From contig JBLWUP010000001.1 in NCBI GenBank assembly GCA_048268885.1, positions 310,001 through 374,000 of the forward strand: DNA of 64,000 nt. The letters run 5' to 3'. The position numbers and the translations under genes were made by a program. Source of the stretch: Pelagibius sp048268885. GTDB lineage: Bacteria; Pseudomonadota; Alphaproteobacteria; Kiloniellales; Kiloniellaceae. Under the pieces are notes generated by a model. It saw only the letters and a program-made list of their open reading frames with translations, had not been told where the DNA came from and searched no databases. Shown piece by piece: positions 25,133 through 33,348 of this stretch (within the stretch, counting starts at the first letter, position 1; each line of letters opens with the position of its first letter).

Positions 25133-25927
25133 ATGCAGGAAATCCGAATCAACGAGACGACCATCACCCCGGCGTCGGTGCGCGCCGAAGCCCAGTACCA
25201 CCCCGCCGAGACCCCGGAAGCGGCCGTCGCGGCCGCCGCCACGGCGCTGGCGATCCGCGAACTGCTGCTGCAGGAGGCCCGCCGCCAGGGTATCGAGGCC
25301 GCCCCCCAGGGGGACGGCCAAGGCCGGCGGGAGACCACTGAGGATGCTCTCGTCCGCGGCCTGCTTGAGGAGGACGTGACGGTGCCGGAAGCCGACGAGG
25401 CCACCTGCCGCCGCGTCTACGACAACAATCCGGCGCGCTTTCGCAGCCCCGACCTCTTCGAGGCGGCGCATATCCTGCTCTCCGCCGCACCGGAGGACGA
25501 AACGGCCTATTCCAAGGCCGTGGCCGAGGCCGAGCGGCTGATCGCGGCGCTGCAGGAGGCCCCGCGCCGTTTCGGCCAATTAGCGGCGGAGTTCTCCGCC
25601 TGCTCCTCCTCCCAGAACGAGGGACGGCTGGGTCAGGTTGCCCGCGGCGACACGGTGCCGGAGTTCGAGACCTTTCTGGAGAACCTCGAGGAAGGCCAGC
25701 TCTGCCCGGTGCCGGTGCGCTCGCGCTACGGCGTGCATGTGCTGCGGCTCGATCGCCGCATCGCGGGCCGGGTCTTGCCCTTCGAGGCGGTGCGCGAGGA
25801 CATCGCCAACGACCTGCAGGCGACCTCCTGGCGGCGCGCCGTCGCTCAGTACATCCGTGTCCTCGCCGGCCGCGCCGAGATCGAAGGCATCGATCTGGGG
25901 GCCGCGGAGACGCCGTTGGTCCAATAA
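25133..25927 (+). CDS. Parvulin-type peptidyl-prolyl cis-trans isomerase linked to nar
   Basis: A 264-residue protein with no signal peptide. An N-terminal helical chaperone-like part (1-100) precedes a PpiC/rotamase domain (about 105-205: FEAAHILLSAAPED, GRLGQVARGDTVPEFE, VRSRYGVHVLRLDRR). A C-terminal helix follows. The domain order resembles NifM. The 4-bp gap from narI places it in the nar operon, so it probably assists folding or cofactor loading of nitrate reductase in the cytoplasm. Similar genes accompany nar operons in several proteobacteria, but its role is inferred. Confidence 0.88.
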   Translation: MQEIRINETTITPASVRAEAQYHPAETPEAAVAAAATALAIRELLLQEARRQGIEAAPQGDGQGRRETTEDALVRGLLEEDVTVPEADEATCRRVYDNNPARFRSPDLFEAAHILLSAAPEDETAYSKAVAEAERLIAALQEAPRRFGQLAAEFSACSSSQNEGRLGQVARGDTVPEFETFLENLEEGQLCPVPVRSRYGVHVLRLDRRIAGRVLPFEAVREDIANDLQATSWRRAVAQYIRVLAGRAEIEGIDLGAAETPLVQ

Positions 25928-25957
25928 TCGAAAAACAAGACCGAATGGGAGGTCGCC

Positions 25958-26518
25958 ATGAACGCAGCGTTGAGACATCATCCGCAAATCGAACCGGCTT
26001 CGGTGGCGCTGCTGAGCGACCCTCTCGACTTTTTCTTCGCCGAGCACTTCCGCCAACGCAAGCTGTGCAACCTCATGGAGGAACTCGCGCTCGGCGAGAC
26101 CCTGGACCGGATGCTGGCCGTTGAAGTCCTCGATTTCCTGCGGCGCGACATGGCCTTGCATGTTCTGGACGAAGAGGAAGATCTCTTCCCCCTGATGCGC
26201 GAGCGCTGCCCGCCCGAAGACGAGATCGAGCAGGTGCTCTCCGCGCTGACCGCCGAGCACGCTGGCGATCGCCACCTTGCCGACATCGTGACCGAGGGGC
26301 TGCAAGCGGCCCTGGCCGAAGGGCAGTCCCCGGCGGACCGGGCCGGTCTGCGCGAGGCGATGATCGACTTCGCCCGCAACGAACGCCGCCACCTGGCCCT
26401 GGAGAACTCCGTCGTCCTGCCGCTGGCCCGCCTGCGCCTGTCGCCCGAGGATCTCACCCGGCTGTCGGCGCGCTTGCTGCGCCGCCGCCAACCCGGGGGC
26501 GCCGAAAGGCCGGCATGA
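25958..26518 (+). CDS. Hemerythrin-domain protein
   Basis: A 186-residue helical protein. Histidine and acidic residues in DMALHVLDEEEDLFPLMRER, with further His in FFFAEHFRQ, EHAGDRHLADI and ERRHLALENSVVLPLA, fit the four-helix di-iron hemerythrin fold. Members bind oxygen or nitric oxide or repair iron-sulfur centres under nitrosative stress. It is the last gene of the nar operon (30 bp after the isomerase, with GGAGGTC before the ATG) and is followed by a strong terminator. A role in protecting or supplying iron to nitrate respiration is likely but inferred. Confidence 0.87.
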   Translation: MNAALRHHPQIEPASVALLSDPLDFFFAEHFRQRKLCNLMEELALGETLDRMLAVEVLDFLRRDMALHVLDEEEDLFPLMRERCPPEDEIEQVLSALTAEHAGDRHLADIVTEGLQAALAEGQSPADRAGLREAMIDFARNERRHLALENSVVLPLARLRLSPEDLTRLSARLLRRRQPGGAERPA

Positions 26519-26564
26519 ACCGCGGAGCATCGGCGAGACAGCCCTACAACACCGATCACCGCAA

Positions 26565-26603
26565 CGCAAGAAAGCCACCCAATCGGCTGGCTTTCTTGCG
26601 TTT
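26565..26603 (+). terminator. Intrinsic terminator of the nar operon
   Basis: A perfect 13-bp stem (CGCAAGAAAGCCA with TGGCTTTCTTGCG, 10-nt loop) is followed by TTT, 46 bp after the hemerythrin gene. It abuts the 170-bp repeat. Confidence 0.8.
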
Positions 26604-26770
26604 GGTTGCGGGGGCCGGATTTGTTCAAGATCCTACGCTGGCACTCAGAGTCTGAGCCCTCTTAGATCGTCCAGAACTATAGGACCTCGTTTCGGCAAGC
26701 GCCTTGCCTACTCATGAGCGATAGAAGACCTGAACTGCCGAGCAGCTACACTTCTGCTTAGTGCCAGGAG
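26601..26770. repeat. Direct repeat copy A with tRNA 3'-end-like sequence (left edge of the catabolic block)
   Basis: This 170-bp stretch recurs at 57151-57320 in the same orientation with about 17 mismatches. Positions 26603-26623 read, on the minus strand, as the last 21 nt of a tRNA: T-loop end CAAAT, T-stem strand CCGGC, acceptor strand CCCCGCA and ACCA. The rest of the tRNA is absent. This is the pattern of an attachment-site remnant, although no integrase is nearby. The remaining 26771-26907 shows no gene. Confidence 0.75.
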
Positions 26771-26907
26771 CGGGGCTCCGTGCCTTGTTTCTCAAGAATC
26801 TTCGATTGCGCCTTGCGCTCCTCCCGGCCAGAGCTGCGCCTTTTTCGGAAGGACCATCGCTATCTACCTCGCACCAGCAAGAAGGCTGAGCGCCCTCGGC
26901 CCCGCGC

Positions 26908-28299
26908 CTAACCGACGGCCGCGACGAAAGCCGCCAACCCAAGGGCCCCAAAAAAATAGAATGCGCCGTCCCAGCGCCAGGCGATCTTGAATGACGATTG
27001 CCCGGACATCTGCGCCATGAAGAGTGTCGTGCCCGACAGCGGAGACACCGAGGTGCCCATCCCCCACAAGGCCATCAGCGTGGCTGCCAGCAACGGCGGT
27101 TCCATGCCGAGCATTTCGGGGCTGGCGACAGTGGTAAAGACTACCAGCGAGACAATGGGATGGATCCCCACCGCGCAGACGCCAAGGTAGATCCAGATCG
27201 CCAGGGCCGCCGTCACGAAGACGGGCGCCGAGAACTGCGGCAGGACGAGTGCGGTGCCCTGATCGCCCGAGGCAAGACCGGCAATGACGAAGCCAAGCAT
27301 GTTGGCGCAGACAAAAAGCGTCGTCTCGCTGCGCATTCGGGGGTAGCCGGCGACGACCCCATGCGCCACCGCGGCGATCCGGGGCATCCCGCGCCGACCA
27401 TGGACCAGAAAGAGCCAGCCCAAAGCATAGCTCGGCGCGGCAAGCATCACGGCATCGGTCAGGCGCAGGTCGAGGCCTTCGACAAGTGAAGTGGTCATGG
27501 CGAAGAGAACGGCAAGCGCGATCAACACGCGAAAGACCGGCCGCGGCGGTACGCCGGCGGGCGGAGTCTTCCCAGCGGCGCGCGGCCAGCCGCGCCGGCG
27601 CACCACCCGGTCGTAGGCAATGGCATATCCCATGAAGCCGGCCGCAATCAGCAGTCCGTAGGGAACGGCTTCGATCCAGCTGGTCTGGGGAAACGCACTG
27701 AGTACCGCCGCCGTACCGACGTAGAAAGGCGACCAACAAGTGGCTGCAGCAAAGCCCCACAGGATGGCCGAGCCCATCCGCATCTTGTCCCTCTTCTTTC
27801 GCTGGTCGTCCAGAATCGGGGCGAGCAGTGCCATGCCGGCCAGGTTGAAGCCCGCGCCGAGAAAATGCGCCGTGAAGCTCAGCGCCGTGAAACGCTTGCC
27901 TGGCCCGAGCCGGGCAAGCGCTTCCCGCAGGGCCTGCACCGACGGGCTCTCCCGGGCCGCCGACTGGAGCCAGCCAACCGAGGCGAAGATCAGCACAAAG
28001 GGCAATGTACGCGACAACCCGCCGACAATGGCCTCGGCAAATTGCTCTCGGCCTCCCGCAAGCACCAGAGTAACCGAAACAAGGATGACCGCGGCGATCT
28101 GCTGAGCGCGGGGCACTCTGCGGAATTCCAGAAGGACAAAAGCAGCGAGGAGTACCGCTGCGGCAGAGGTGAATATTTGAAGGGCGAAAAGGGAGCCGAC
28201 TGCCGCAAGGGCGGCGACGAGCGTGAACAGCCGCGCCGGAACGCCAATGCGCTCGGCGGTGGCAGCAGACGCCGGAGTGGGCCCTTGCGCTGCCGTCAT
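26908..28299 (-). CDS. Polytopic membrane permease of unknown substrate (coupled to TRAP genes)
   Basis: With the ATG at 28299 (4-bp ATGA overlap with the TRAP permease stop) the protein has 463 residues and about 11-12 hydrophobic segments. Regions such as GAGFNLAGMALLAPIL and GMGTSVSPLSGTTLFMAQM resemble the re-entrant loops of ion-transporter-superfamily carriers, but I cannot name the family. The frame continues upstream to 28476 inside the TRAP gene; that part is not coding. Its coupling to a TAXI-TRAP system suggests an extra exporter or importer for the same or a related anion. Confidence 0.7.
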   Translation of the reverse strand: MTAAQGPTPASAATAERIGVPARLFTLVAALAAVGSLFALQIFTSAAAVLLAAFVLLEFRRVPRAQQIAAVILVSVTLVLAGGREQFAEAIVGGLSRTLPFVLIFASVGWLQSAARESPSVQALREALARLGPGKRFTALSFTAHFLGAGFNLAGMALLAPILDDQRKKRDKMRMGSAILWGFAAATCWSPFYVGTAAVLSAFPQTSWIEAVPYGLLIAAGFMGYAIAYDRVVRRRGWPRAAGKTPPAGVPPRPVFRVLIALAVLFAMTTSLVEGLDLRLTDAVMLAAPSYALGWLFLVHGRRGMPRIAAVAHGVVAGYPRMRSETTLFVCANMLGFVIAGLASGDQGTALVLPQFSAPVFVTAALAIWIYLGVCAVGIHPIVSLVVFTTVASPEMLGMEPPLLAATLMALWGMGTSVSPLSGTTLFMAQMSGQSSFKIAWRWDGAFYFFGALGLAAFVAAVG

Positions 28300-30452
28300 C
28301 GGGGCGTCAGACGCGCCTCCGGCCGGTTCCTTGTCTGGGCGGCACCGGCACGCCGTCGCCGCCAGTCGAAGACCACATAGACCGAATAGATCAGCATCAG
28401 CGGAACCTTGATCTCGGGACCGAGGGGCCAGAGCAGCACGATACCCAGGGCACCGGCCACCGGACGCAGCAACCAACCTATCGGCGTTTCAATCATCCCC
28501 GACATCGCCGCGCTCAAGGCGTGCAGACCAAAGATCGCGGGTATGAAGACAAGCAGCATTTCGGTCAAGTCGCCACTGAGGAGCGGGGTGAAGGCGAAAA
28601 GCAGCGGTATGATATAGAGCCCCTTACACAGCCGGAAGGCTGCAAAGCCCGTCGCCATCGGGGGGCTTTTGGCAATCGCGGCGGCAACGAAGGCAGGTAG
28701 ACATACGGGCGGTGTCACGTTGCTGTCCTGCGAGACCCAGAAAACGATCATATGCGCCGCCAGCAGCGACGTCATGATCACATCTTGGCTGAGCAACTGG
28801 GGCCGCAGGGCTGCCCGCACCTCGATCGGGAGACCGGCGAGCAAGTTCCGCGCCTCCTCGGCGCCGAGCCCAGCGGCGATCTTCGCGCCGATGTCCGGAT
28901 CCACGAGACTGAGCATCATGGTGACGGTTTCAGGCACTTCACCGCTGGTCAGCACCTCGACGATATTGGTGGTGGTGATCAGGTCGGCGAGGGACGGCGC
29001 GGAGATCGTGGCGAGCACGATATAGGCGGCCGTGACCGGCAATCCCATGCCGAGGACGAGGGAAACGAGGGTGATCAAGAGGAGCATGAAGATCAGGTTG
29101 CCCCCCGACCACTCGATGATCATCAGCGAGAAGGTCGGCCCGAAACCCGTGGTGCCGAGCACGCCGACGAGAAGCCCGATCGACACCAGCAGGACCGCCG
29201 TCGGAGTGGCATTCTTGACGCCGTCTATGACGGCTTCGAGGATAAGCGCGGGTCCCATCTTGCGTGGGGTCAGCCAGGAAAAAGCGACGGTCGCGAGAAT
29301 CGAGCCCGCGGCGGCATAGGTCGCTGTATAGCCCACCACCAGCAGGACTATCAGCACCACAACCGGGGCCAACGTCAGGCCGCCTTCGCGCAGCACCTGC
29401 AGCACCGGGCGGGCGGCGTCGTCCTCGAACTCCGTGAGGCCCTGCTTCAGAGCCTCCATCCGGATCAGGTAAACAACCGAAATGAAATAGAGCAATGCCG
29501 GCAGCAACGCGACGGCCGCGATGGTGAGGTAGGAGATCTGGGTGTAGCTGGCCATCACGAAGGCCCCGGCGCCCATGATCGGGGGCAACAGCGGCCCGCC
29601 GGTCGAAGCCGCCGTCTCCACCGCGGCGGCGAAGGTCGGGCGATAGCCGGACCGCTTCATCAAAGGGATGGTGACCACGCCGGTGGTCACGATGTTGGCG
29701 ACGGCCGCTCCCGAGATCGACCCCATCATGGCCGACCCCAGGACAGCGACGATGCCCGCACCGCCGATCGTGCGGCGCGCCAGCGCCCGTGACAGGTCGA
29801 TGATGAACTCGGAGGCGCCGGATTTGACCAGAAAGCTGCCGAACAGCACGAACATGAAGACATAACTCATTGAAATCTGCGCGATGTCACCGAAGAGACC
29901 GAGATCGACGAAATACGACCGGGCCAGCAGCTCGTCGAAGGAAATGCCCGGAAAACGGAAGACGCCGGAAATGTGCTGGCCCCAGAATGCGGCGTAGCTC
30001 AGCGCCACGACGATGAGGATCGGAATGGCGATGCCCATAGTGCGGCGCAGAAACTCGAGCGCCAGCAGGATGGCGCCGAGCGCGACATACCAGTCGAGCC
30101 CCGACATGTGCCCGCCGCGCTCCCAATAACCGGATTCGCCGTAGAGGAAATAGAGTCCGCAGAACAGTGCGGCGAAGCCGAGAAACAGATCGAGGGCGAG
30201 CAGATACGGACCGCGCGTCCTGACCCCCTTGCGCATCGGATAGAGCAGCGCGCACATCAGGCCGAACAGGCCGAAATGCATGGCGGCGAAGCGGAGCTCG
30301 GAAATCAGTCCGATAGAGTTGTAGTAGAGGTGGATCGCCGCGGTCACGACGGCGACTCCTCCGATCAGCCAGACCAGGAACCTCGGGGAGGAGCGGTCGC
30401 TCCGCTCCTCCCCGTCCCGGCCCGCAACCGCTTGGGCAGGCGTAGACATCAC
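28296..30452 (-). CDS. TAXI-TRAP transporter fused permease (DctQ-DctM fusion)
   Basis: A 718-residue membrane protein. About four helices in residues 25-160 correspond to the small DctQ-like subunit, and about 12-14 helices form the large DctM-like subunit (FVLFGSFLVKSGASEFIIDLS, GSISGAAVANIVTTGVVTIPLMKRSGY, VLGMGLPVTAAYIVLA). Such 4TM-12TM fusions are usual for TAXI-type TRAP systems, which use a sodium gradient to import organic anions. It follows the binding-protein gene by 22 bp and overlaps the next permease gene by 4 bp. Confidence 0.92.
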   Translation of the reverse strand: MMSTPAQAVAGRDGEERSDRSSPRFLVWLIGGVAVVTAAIHLYYNSIGLISELRFAAMHFGLFGLMCALLYPMRKGVRTRGPYLLALDLFLGFAALFCGLYFLYGESGYWERGGHMSGLDWYVALGAILLALEFLRRTMGIAIPILIVVALSYAAFWGQHISGVFRFPGISFDELLARSYFVDLGLFGDIAQISMSYVFMFVLFGSFLVKSGASEFIIDLSRALARRTIGGAGIVAVLGSAMMGSISGAAVANIVTTGVVTIPLMKRSGYRPTFAAAVETAASTGGPLLPPIMGAGAFVMASYTQISYLTIAAVALLPALLYFISVVYLIRMEALKQGLTEFEDDAARPVLQVLREGGLTLAPVVVLIVLLVVGYTATYAAAGSILATVAFSWLTPRKMGPALILEAVIDGVKNATPTAVLLVSIGLLVGVLGTTGFGPTFSLMIIEWSGGNLIFMLLLITLVSLVLGMGLPVTAAYIVLATISAPSLADLITTTNIVEVLTSGEVPETVTMMLSLVDPDIGAKIAAGLGAEEARNLLAGLPIEVRAALRPQLLSQDVIMTSLLAAHMIVFWVSQDSNVTPPVCLPAFVAAAIAKSPPMATGFAAFRLCKGLYIIPLLFAFTPLLSGDLTEMLLVFIPAIFGLHALSAAMSGMIETPIGWLLRPVAGALGIVLLWPLGPEIKVPLMLIYSVYVVFDWRRRRAGAAQTRNRPEARLTPR

Positions 30453-30474
30453 CGTGTCAGGGTCACGATGATGC

Positions 30475-31485
30475 TCACGATGGCTTCAGGTGATCAGGCA
30501 CGGTAATGCCGATCTCCTCATAGTACTTGATGGCGCCGGGGTGCAGCGGCACCGTAACGCCCTTGAGCGCGTTCTCGGGCTTCAGATCCTTGAGCGAGCC
30601 GTGAACGCTGAGCAGGAACGGCTGGTTCTCGTACATTGCCTTGACGATGTCATAGATGACGTCATCCGGCACATGGTCGCCGGCAACGAGCAGGTTCGGC
30701 TGCGCAACCGTCTCCACGGCCTCCGGCTGTCCCGGATAGGTGTTGGCGGGGATCGTGTAGGGGCCCCAGACCGTCCCGTCGGTCACCTTCGCGATGACTT
30801 CCGGCGTGAAGCTGAGCAGCTTGACCTTGCCCTCCAGGCTGGCCATGGCCAGAGTCGCCGAGGAGTTCGGCACGCCGGAGGTCAGGTTGATCCCGTCGAG
30901 GTTGCCGTTGATCAGCGCCTCGGCCCGCTGGCGGAAGCCCATGTAGCTCTCGTCGAAGAAGCCTTCGCCCTTCGAAGCGCCGAGCTTCTGAATGAAAAGC
31001 CGGTATTCCAGCAGCCCGCCGGAGTTCTTCGCTCCGAGGACCACTTTCTTGCCTTCCATGTCGAGAATGTCCGCGATCGTCCCCGACGGCGCGTTCTCGT
31101 TGAAGGTGATGAACTGGTTGGTGTTGAACATCAGGGCCGAGACGGCGCGCAGGTTCTTGCGCGGATCCCCGTCGAAGTTTCCGGTCCCGTGGTATCCGAA
31201 GTCGGCCATCAGCGACTGGATGATCGCGAGATCTGCGCGCTTGTCGGAAAGAATGTTGACGTTGTCGAAGGAGCCCTGCGACGTCAGCGCGGAGAGGTTG
31301 ATCTTGTTTTCGGGCCGCGTCCCCAGCTTAAGCTTGACCAGCGTGGCGATGCCCACGCCGACCGGATAGAACGATCCGCCGGTCCCGGCGGTCGAAAGCA
31401 GATAGTCGCGCGTTTCCTGCGCCTGTGCGCTGGTCGCGAGCGCAAGGCTCACCACCGTCGCCGCGATGATCTTATGTAGTTTCAT
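30475..31485 (-). CDS. TAXI-family TRAP transporter solute-binding protein
   Basis: A 336-residue periplasmic protein with a signal peptide (1-22, ending ATSAQA). The mature part carries the TAXI hallmark TAGTGGSFYPVGVGIATLVKL and later VVLGAKNSGGLLEY. It delivers a ligand (known members: glutamate, 2-oxoglutarate and other organic acids) to the fused TRAP permease 22 bp downstream. Start ATG 31485 has GGAGGAGAC just upstream. The ligand cannot be told from sequence. Confidence 0.92.
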   Translation of the reverse strand: MKLHKIIAATVVSLALATSAQAQETRDYLLSTAGTGGSFYPVGVGIATLVKLKLGTRPENKINLSALTSQGSFDNVNILSDKRADLAIIQSLMADFGYHGTGNFDGDPRKNLRAVSALMFNTNQFITFNENAPSGTIADILDMEGKKVVLGAKNSGGLLEYRLFIQKLGASKGEGFFDESYMGFRQRAEALINGNLDGINLTSGVPNSSATLAMASLEGKVKLLSFTPEVIAKVTDGTVWGPYTIPANTYPGQPEAVETVAQPNLLVAGDHVPDDVIYDIVKAMYENQPFLLSVHGSLKDLKPENALKGVTVPLHPGAIKYYEEIGITVPDHLKPS

Positions 31486-31547
31486 TCTCAGTCTCCTCCC
31501 GTGAGTGTGTTTTTTGTTATTGAACTGGTTGAATGGATTTCTGTTTT

Positions 31548-32504
31548 TCAGTCCGTAACCACCTCCGACCAGGATGGCAGCGGCCGCTCTTCGTAGTCCT
31601 TGTCCCAGGCCGCGCAGTTCTCTGCAGTGACGATCTCGACCGGCAGCTCGATGTTCCGAGGCACCGCTTCGCCGTCGGTGAGGCGCAGGGCTGCCATGGT
31701 CGCGGTGCAGGCGATCTTCATCGCGTCAAAGGCCGACGTCGCCAGCAGATCGCCCGACTTCAGCGCCATGACGGCCTCCGGCATGGCATTGACGCTGACA
31801 ACGAGTGCACGACTCCCAGCAGCGCGCAGCACATCGATCACGCCCAGCGCCATGAAATCGTTGGCCACCAGGACAGCGTCCAGATCCCCCGCGCTGTCGA
31901 GGATTTCGGCCATGACCCGAGCCGCGGGTTCCCGCTGGTAGTACCCGGTGCGTGTCGCTACGACGTCGATGCCGGGAGTGTCTGCAATGGCGTCGCGAAA
32001 GCCTTCCGTTCTCGGTGCGCTGGTTTCCGAGTCGGGATTGCCCTCAATGATGGCAATACGTCCGCTGTTGCCCAGCGCGTCGAAAAGATGAACAGCGATA
32101 CCCCGGGCAAGCGCGCGGTTGTCGGAGGTCACGAAGCAATCGGGCTCGACGTTCTCCGACCGGCTAACGAAAGAAATCACGGGGATCCCCGCCGTCTTGA
32201 AGCCGGCCAGCACATCATCGAGCGCCGTCGGATGAACCGGGGCGACCAGCAGGGCATCGGGCTTTGCCACGAATGCCTCGCGAAGCAGCGCCGCCTGTTG
32301 CCCGGCATCATCAGGCTTCGCGGGAAACATCGATGTCAGCCGATGCCCCGCCGCCTCGGCAATCCGGCGCGCGCCGATCCGCGCGCCCTCATAGGCCGGA
32401 TTGGTCCCGTTCTTTGTGATGCAGATGAAGTGTTTTGAGCTGATCGTGGAGATCATTCGGTACGGCTCACTTCCCTCTCCAGCCAGCAGCCGGAGCAAAA
32501 TCAC
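31548..32504 (-). CDS. Orphan sugar-type periplasmic-binding-fold protein without signal peptide
   Basis: A 318-residue protein (302 if the Met at 32456 is the start) with the Peripla_BP_4/RbsB-like fold: ICITKNGTNPAYEGARIGARR, VAPVHPTALDDVLAGFKTAGIPVISF and VLVANDFMALGVIDVLR. No export signal is visible with either start, and no HTH domain precedes it. No sugar-type ABC permease or ATPase is nearby. It lies 62 bp upstream of the TAXI gene on the same strand and behind a palindrome that also occurs at the LysR promoter. It may be a cytoplasmic ligand sensor or a truncated binding protein. Confidence 0.7.
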   Translation of the reverse strand: MILLRLLAGEGSEPYRMISTISSKHFICITKNGTNPAYEGARIGARRIAEAAGHRLTSMFPAKPDDAGQQAALLREAFVAKPDALLVAPVHPTALDDVLAGFKTAGIPVISFVSRSENVEPDCFVTSDNRALARGIAVHLFDALGNSGRIAIIEGNPDSETSAPRTEGFRDAIADTPGIDVVATRTGYYQREPAARVMAEILDSAGDLDAVLVANDFMALGVIDVLRAAGSRALVVSVNAMPEAVMALKSGDLLATSAFDAMKIACTATMAALRLTDGEAVPRNIELPVEIVTAENCAAWDKDYEERPLPSWSEVVTD

Positions 32505-32552
32505 GGTAGCCCATCGCCACCGCCGTCAAGAAACATCAAAAACCAATACGGC

Positions 32553-32569
32553 CATAAGCCGGGCTTATG
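32553..32569. promoter_or_regulatory. Palindromic operator upstream of the orphan binding protein and TRAP genes
   Basis: CATAAGC-CGG-GCTTATG is a 7-bp inverted repeat. Its central 15 bp (ATAAGCCGGGCTTAT) match the palindrome at 39839-39853 at 13 of 15 positions and have the T-N11-A shape of LysR-type sites. It lies about 50 bp upstream of the longer start of the binding-protein gene. Confidence 0.6.
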
Positions 32570-32614
32570 CGCTTCCGCTCTGTTCCGACGCGCTGCGCGC
32601 GCCGGGGCGCCCGA

Positions 32615-33322
32615 TCACACCAGGCCGCCATTCGGCTGCACCACCTGTCCGACGACCCAAGAGGACCTGCCCGACGCGAGGAAACGCACCACCTCGGCTA
32701 TCTCCTGCGGTTGGCCGACGCGATTGAAAGGACTCATGCCGGCGGAGCGTTGCAGCGCCGCCTCGTCCTTGCCGGCGCGGAAAAGATCCGTGTCGACAGG
32801 TCCCGGCGCCACGGCGTTCACGCGCACACCGCGCCCTGCCAGTTCCTTCGACATGGAGCGCACCAGACATTCGACGGCGCCCTTGGTGGCGCTGTACGGC
32901 CCAAGGCCCGGTGCGGCGAAACGCACCAGGGAAGTGGTCACGGCGATGATGGTACCGCCGTCGGCCACGTTGCGTGCCGCTTCCTGCAGGATGTTGAAGG
33001 CGCCGACGATGTTCACCTCCACCAGCCGGCGAAAGTTCGCCGGGTCGAACTGCGCCATGGGGCCCGGCGGCACGTTGATGCCGGCATTGGCGACCACGCA
33101 GCTCGGCGTGCCGCCCAGATCCTTGGCGACTTTGGCGAAAACCTGGGTGACCTGGGCCGCGTCGGTGATTTCCACCTGGTAGGCTTTGCCCTTGGCGTCG
33201 CCCGAGGGCGCGGAGCTGACGTAGGTGTAGGCGACCTCGTAGCCGTCCTCGATCAGGGCCTCGACGCAGGCGGCACCGATGCCGCGGGAGCCGCCGAAGA
33301 CCAGTGCGATTTTCTTGCTCAT
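32615..33322 (-). CDS. Short-chain dehydrogenase/reductase
   Basis: A 235-residue classical SDR: nucleotide-binding GGSRGIG (residues 10-16), VANAG, and the YSATK catalytic pair in GLGPYSATKGAVECL. C-terminal GQVVQPNGGLV is usual. It oxidises or reduces a hydroxyl/keto group with NAD(P)(H) in the cytoplasm; substrate unknown. It lies 26 bp after an aldehyde dehydrogenase gene and downstream of the Liv genes on the same strand, so the pair could act as alcohol then aldehyde oxidation on an imported compound. Confidence 0.9.
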   Translation of the reverse strand: MSKKIALVFGGSRGIGAACVEALIEDGYEVAYTYVSSAPSGDAKGKAYQVEITDAAQVTQVFAKVAKDLGGTPSCVVANAGINVPPGPMAQFDPANFRRLVEVNIVGAFNILQEAARNVADGGTIIAVTTSLVRFAAPGLGPYSATKGAVECLVRSMSKELAGRGVRVNAVAPGPVDTDLFRAGKDEAALQRSAGMSPFNRVGQPQEIAEVVRFLASGRSSWVVGQVVQPNGGLV

Positions 33323-33348
33323 CTGGGTACCTCTAATCTTGCTGTCGT

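Noticed and set aside
26603..26623. A tRNA gene at repeat A or B
   Set aside because: Only the 3' T-stem strand, acceptor strand and ACCA are present; no anticodon arm, D-arm or 5' acceptor strand follows.
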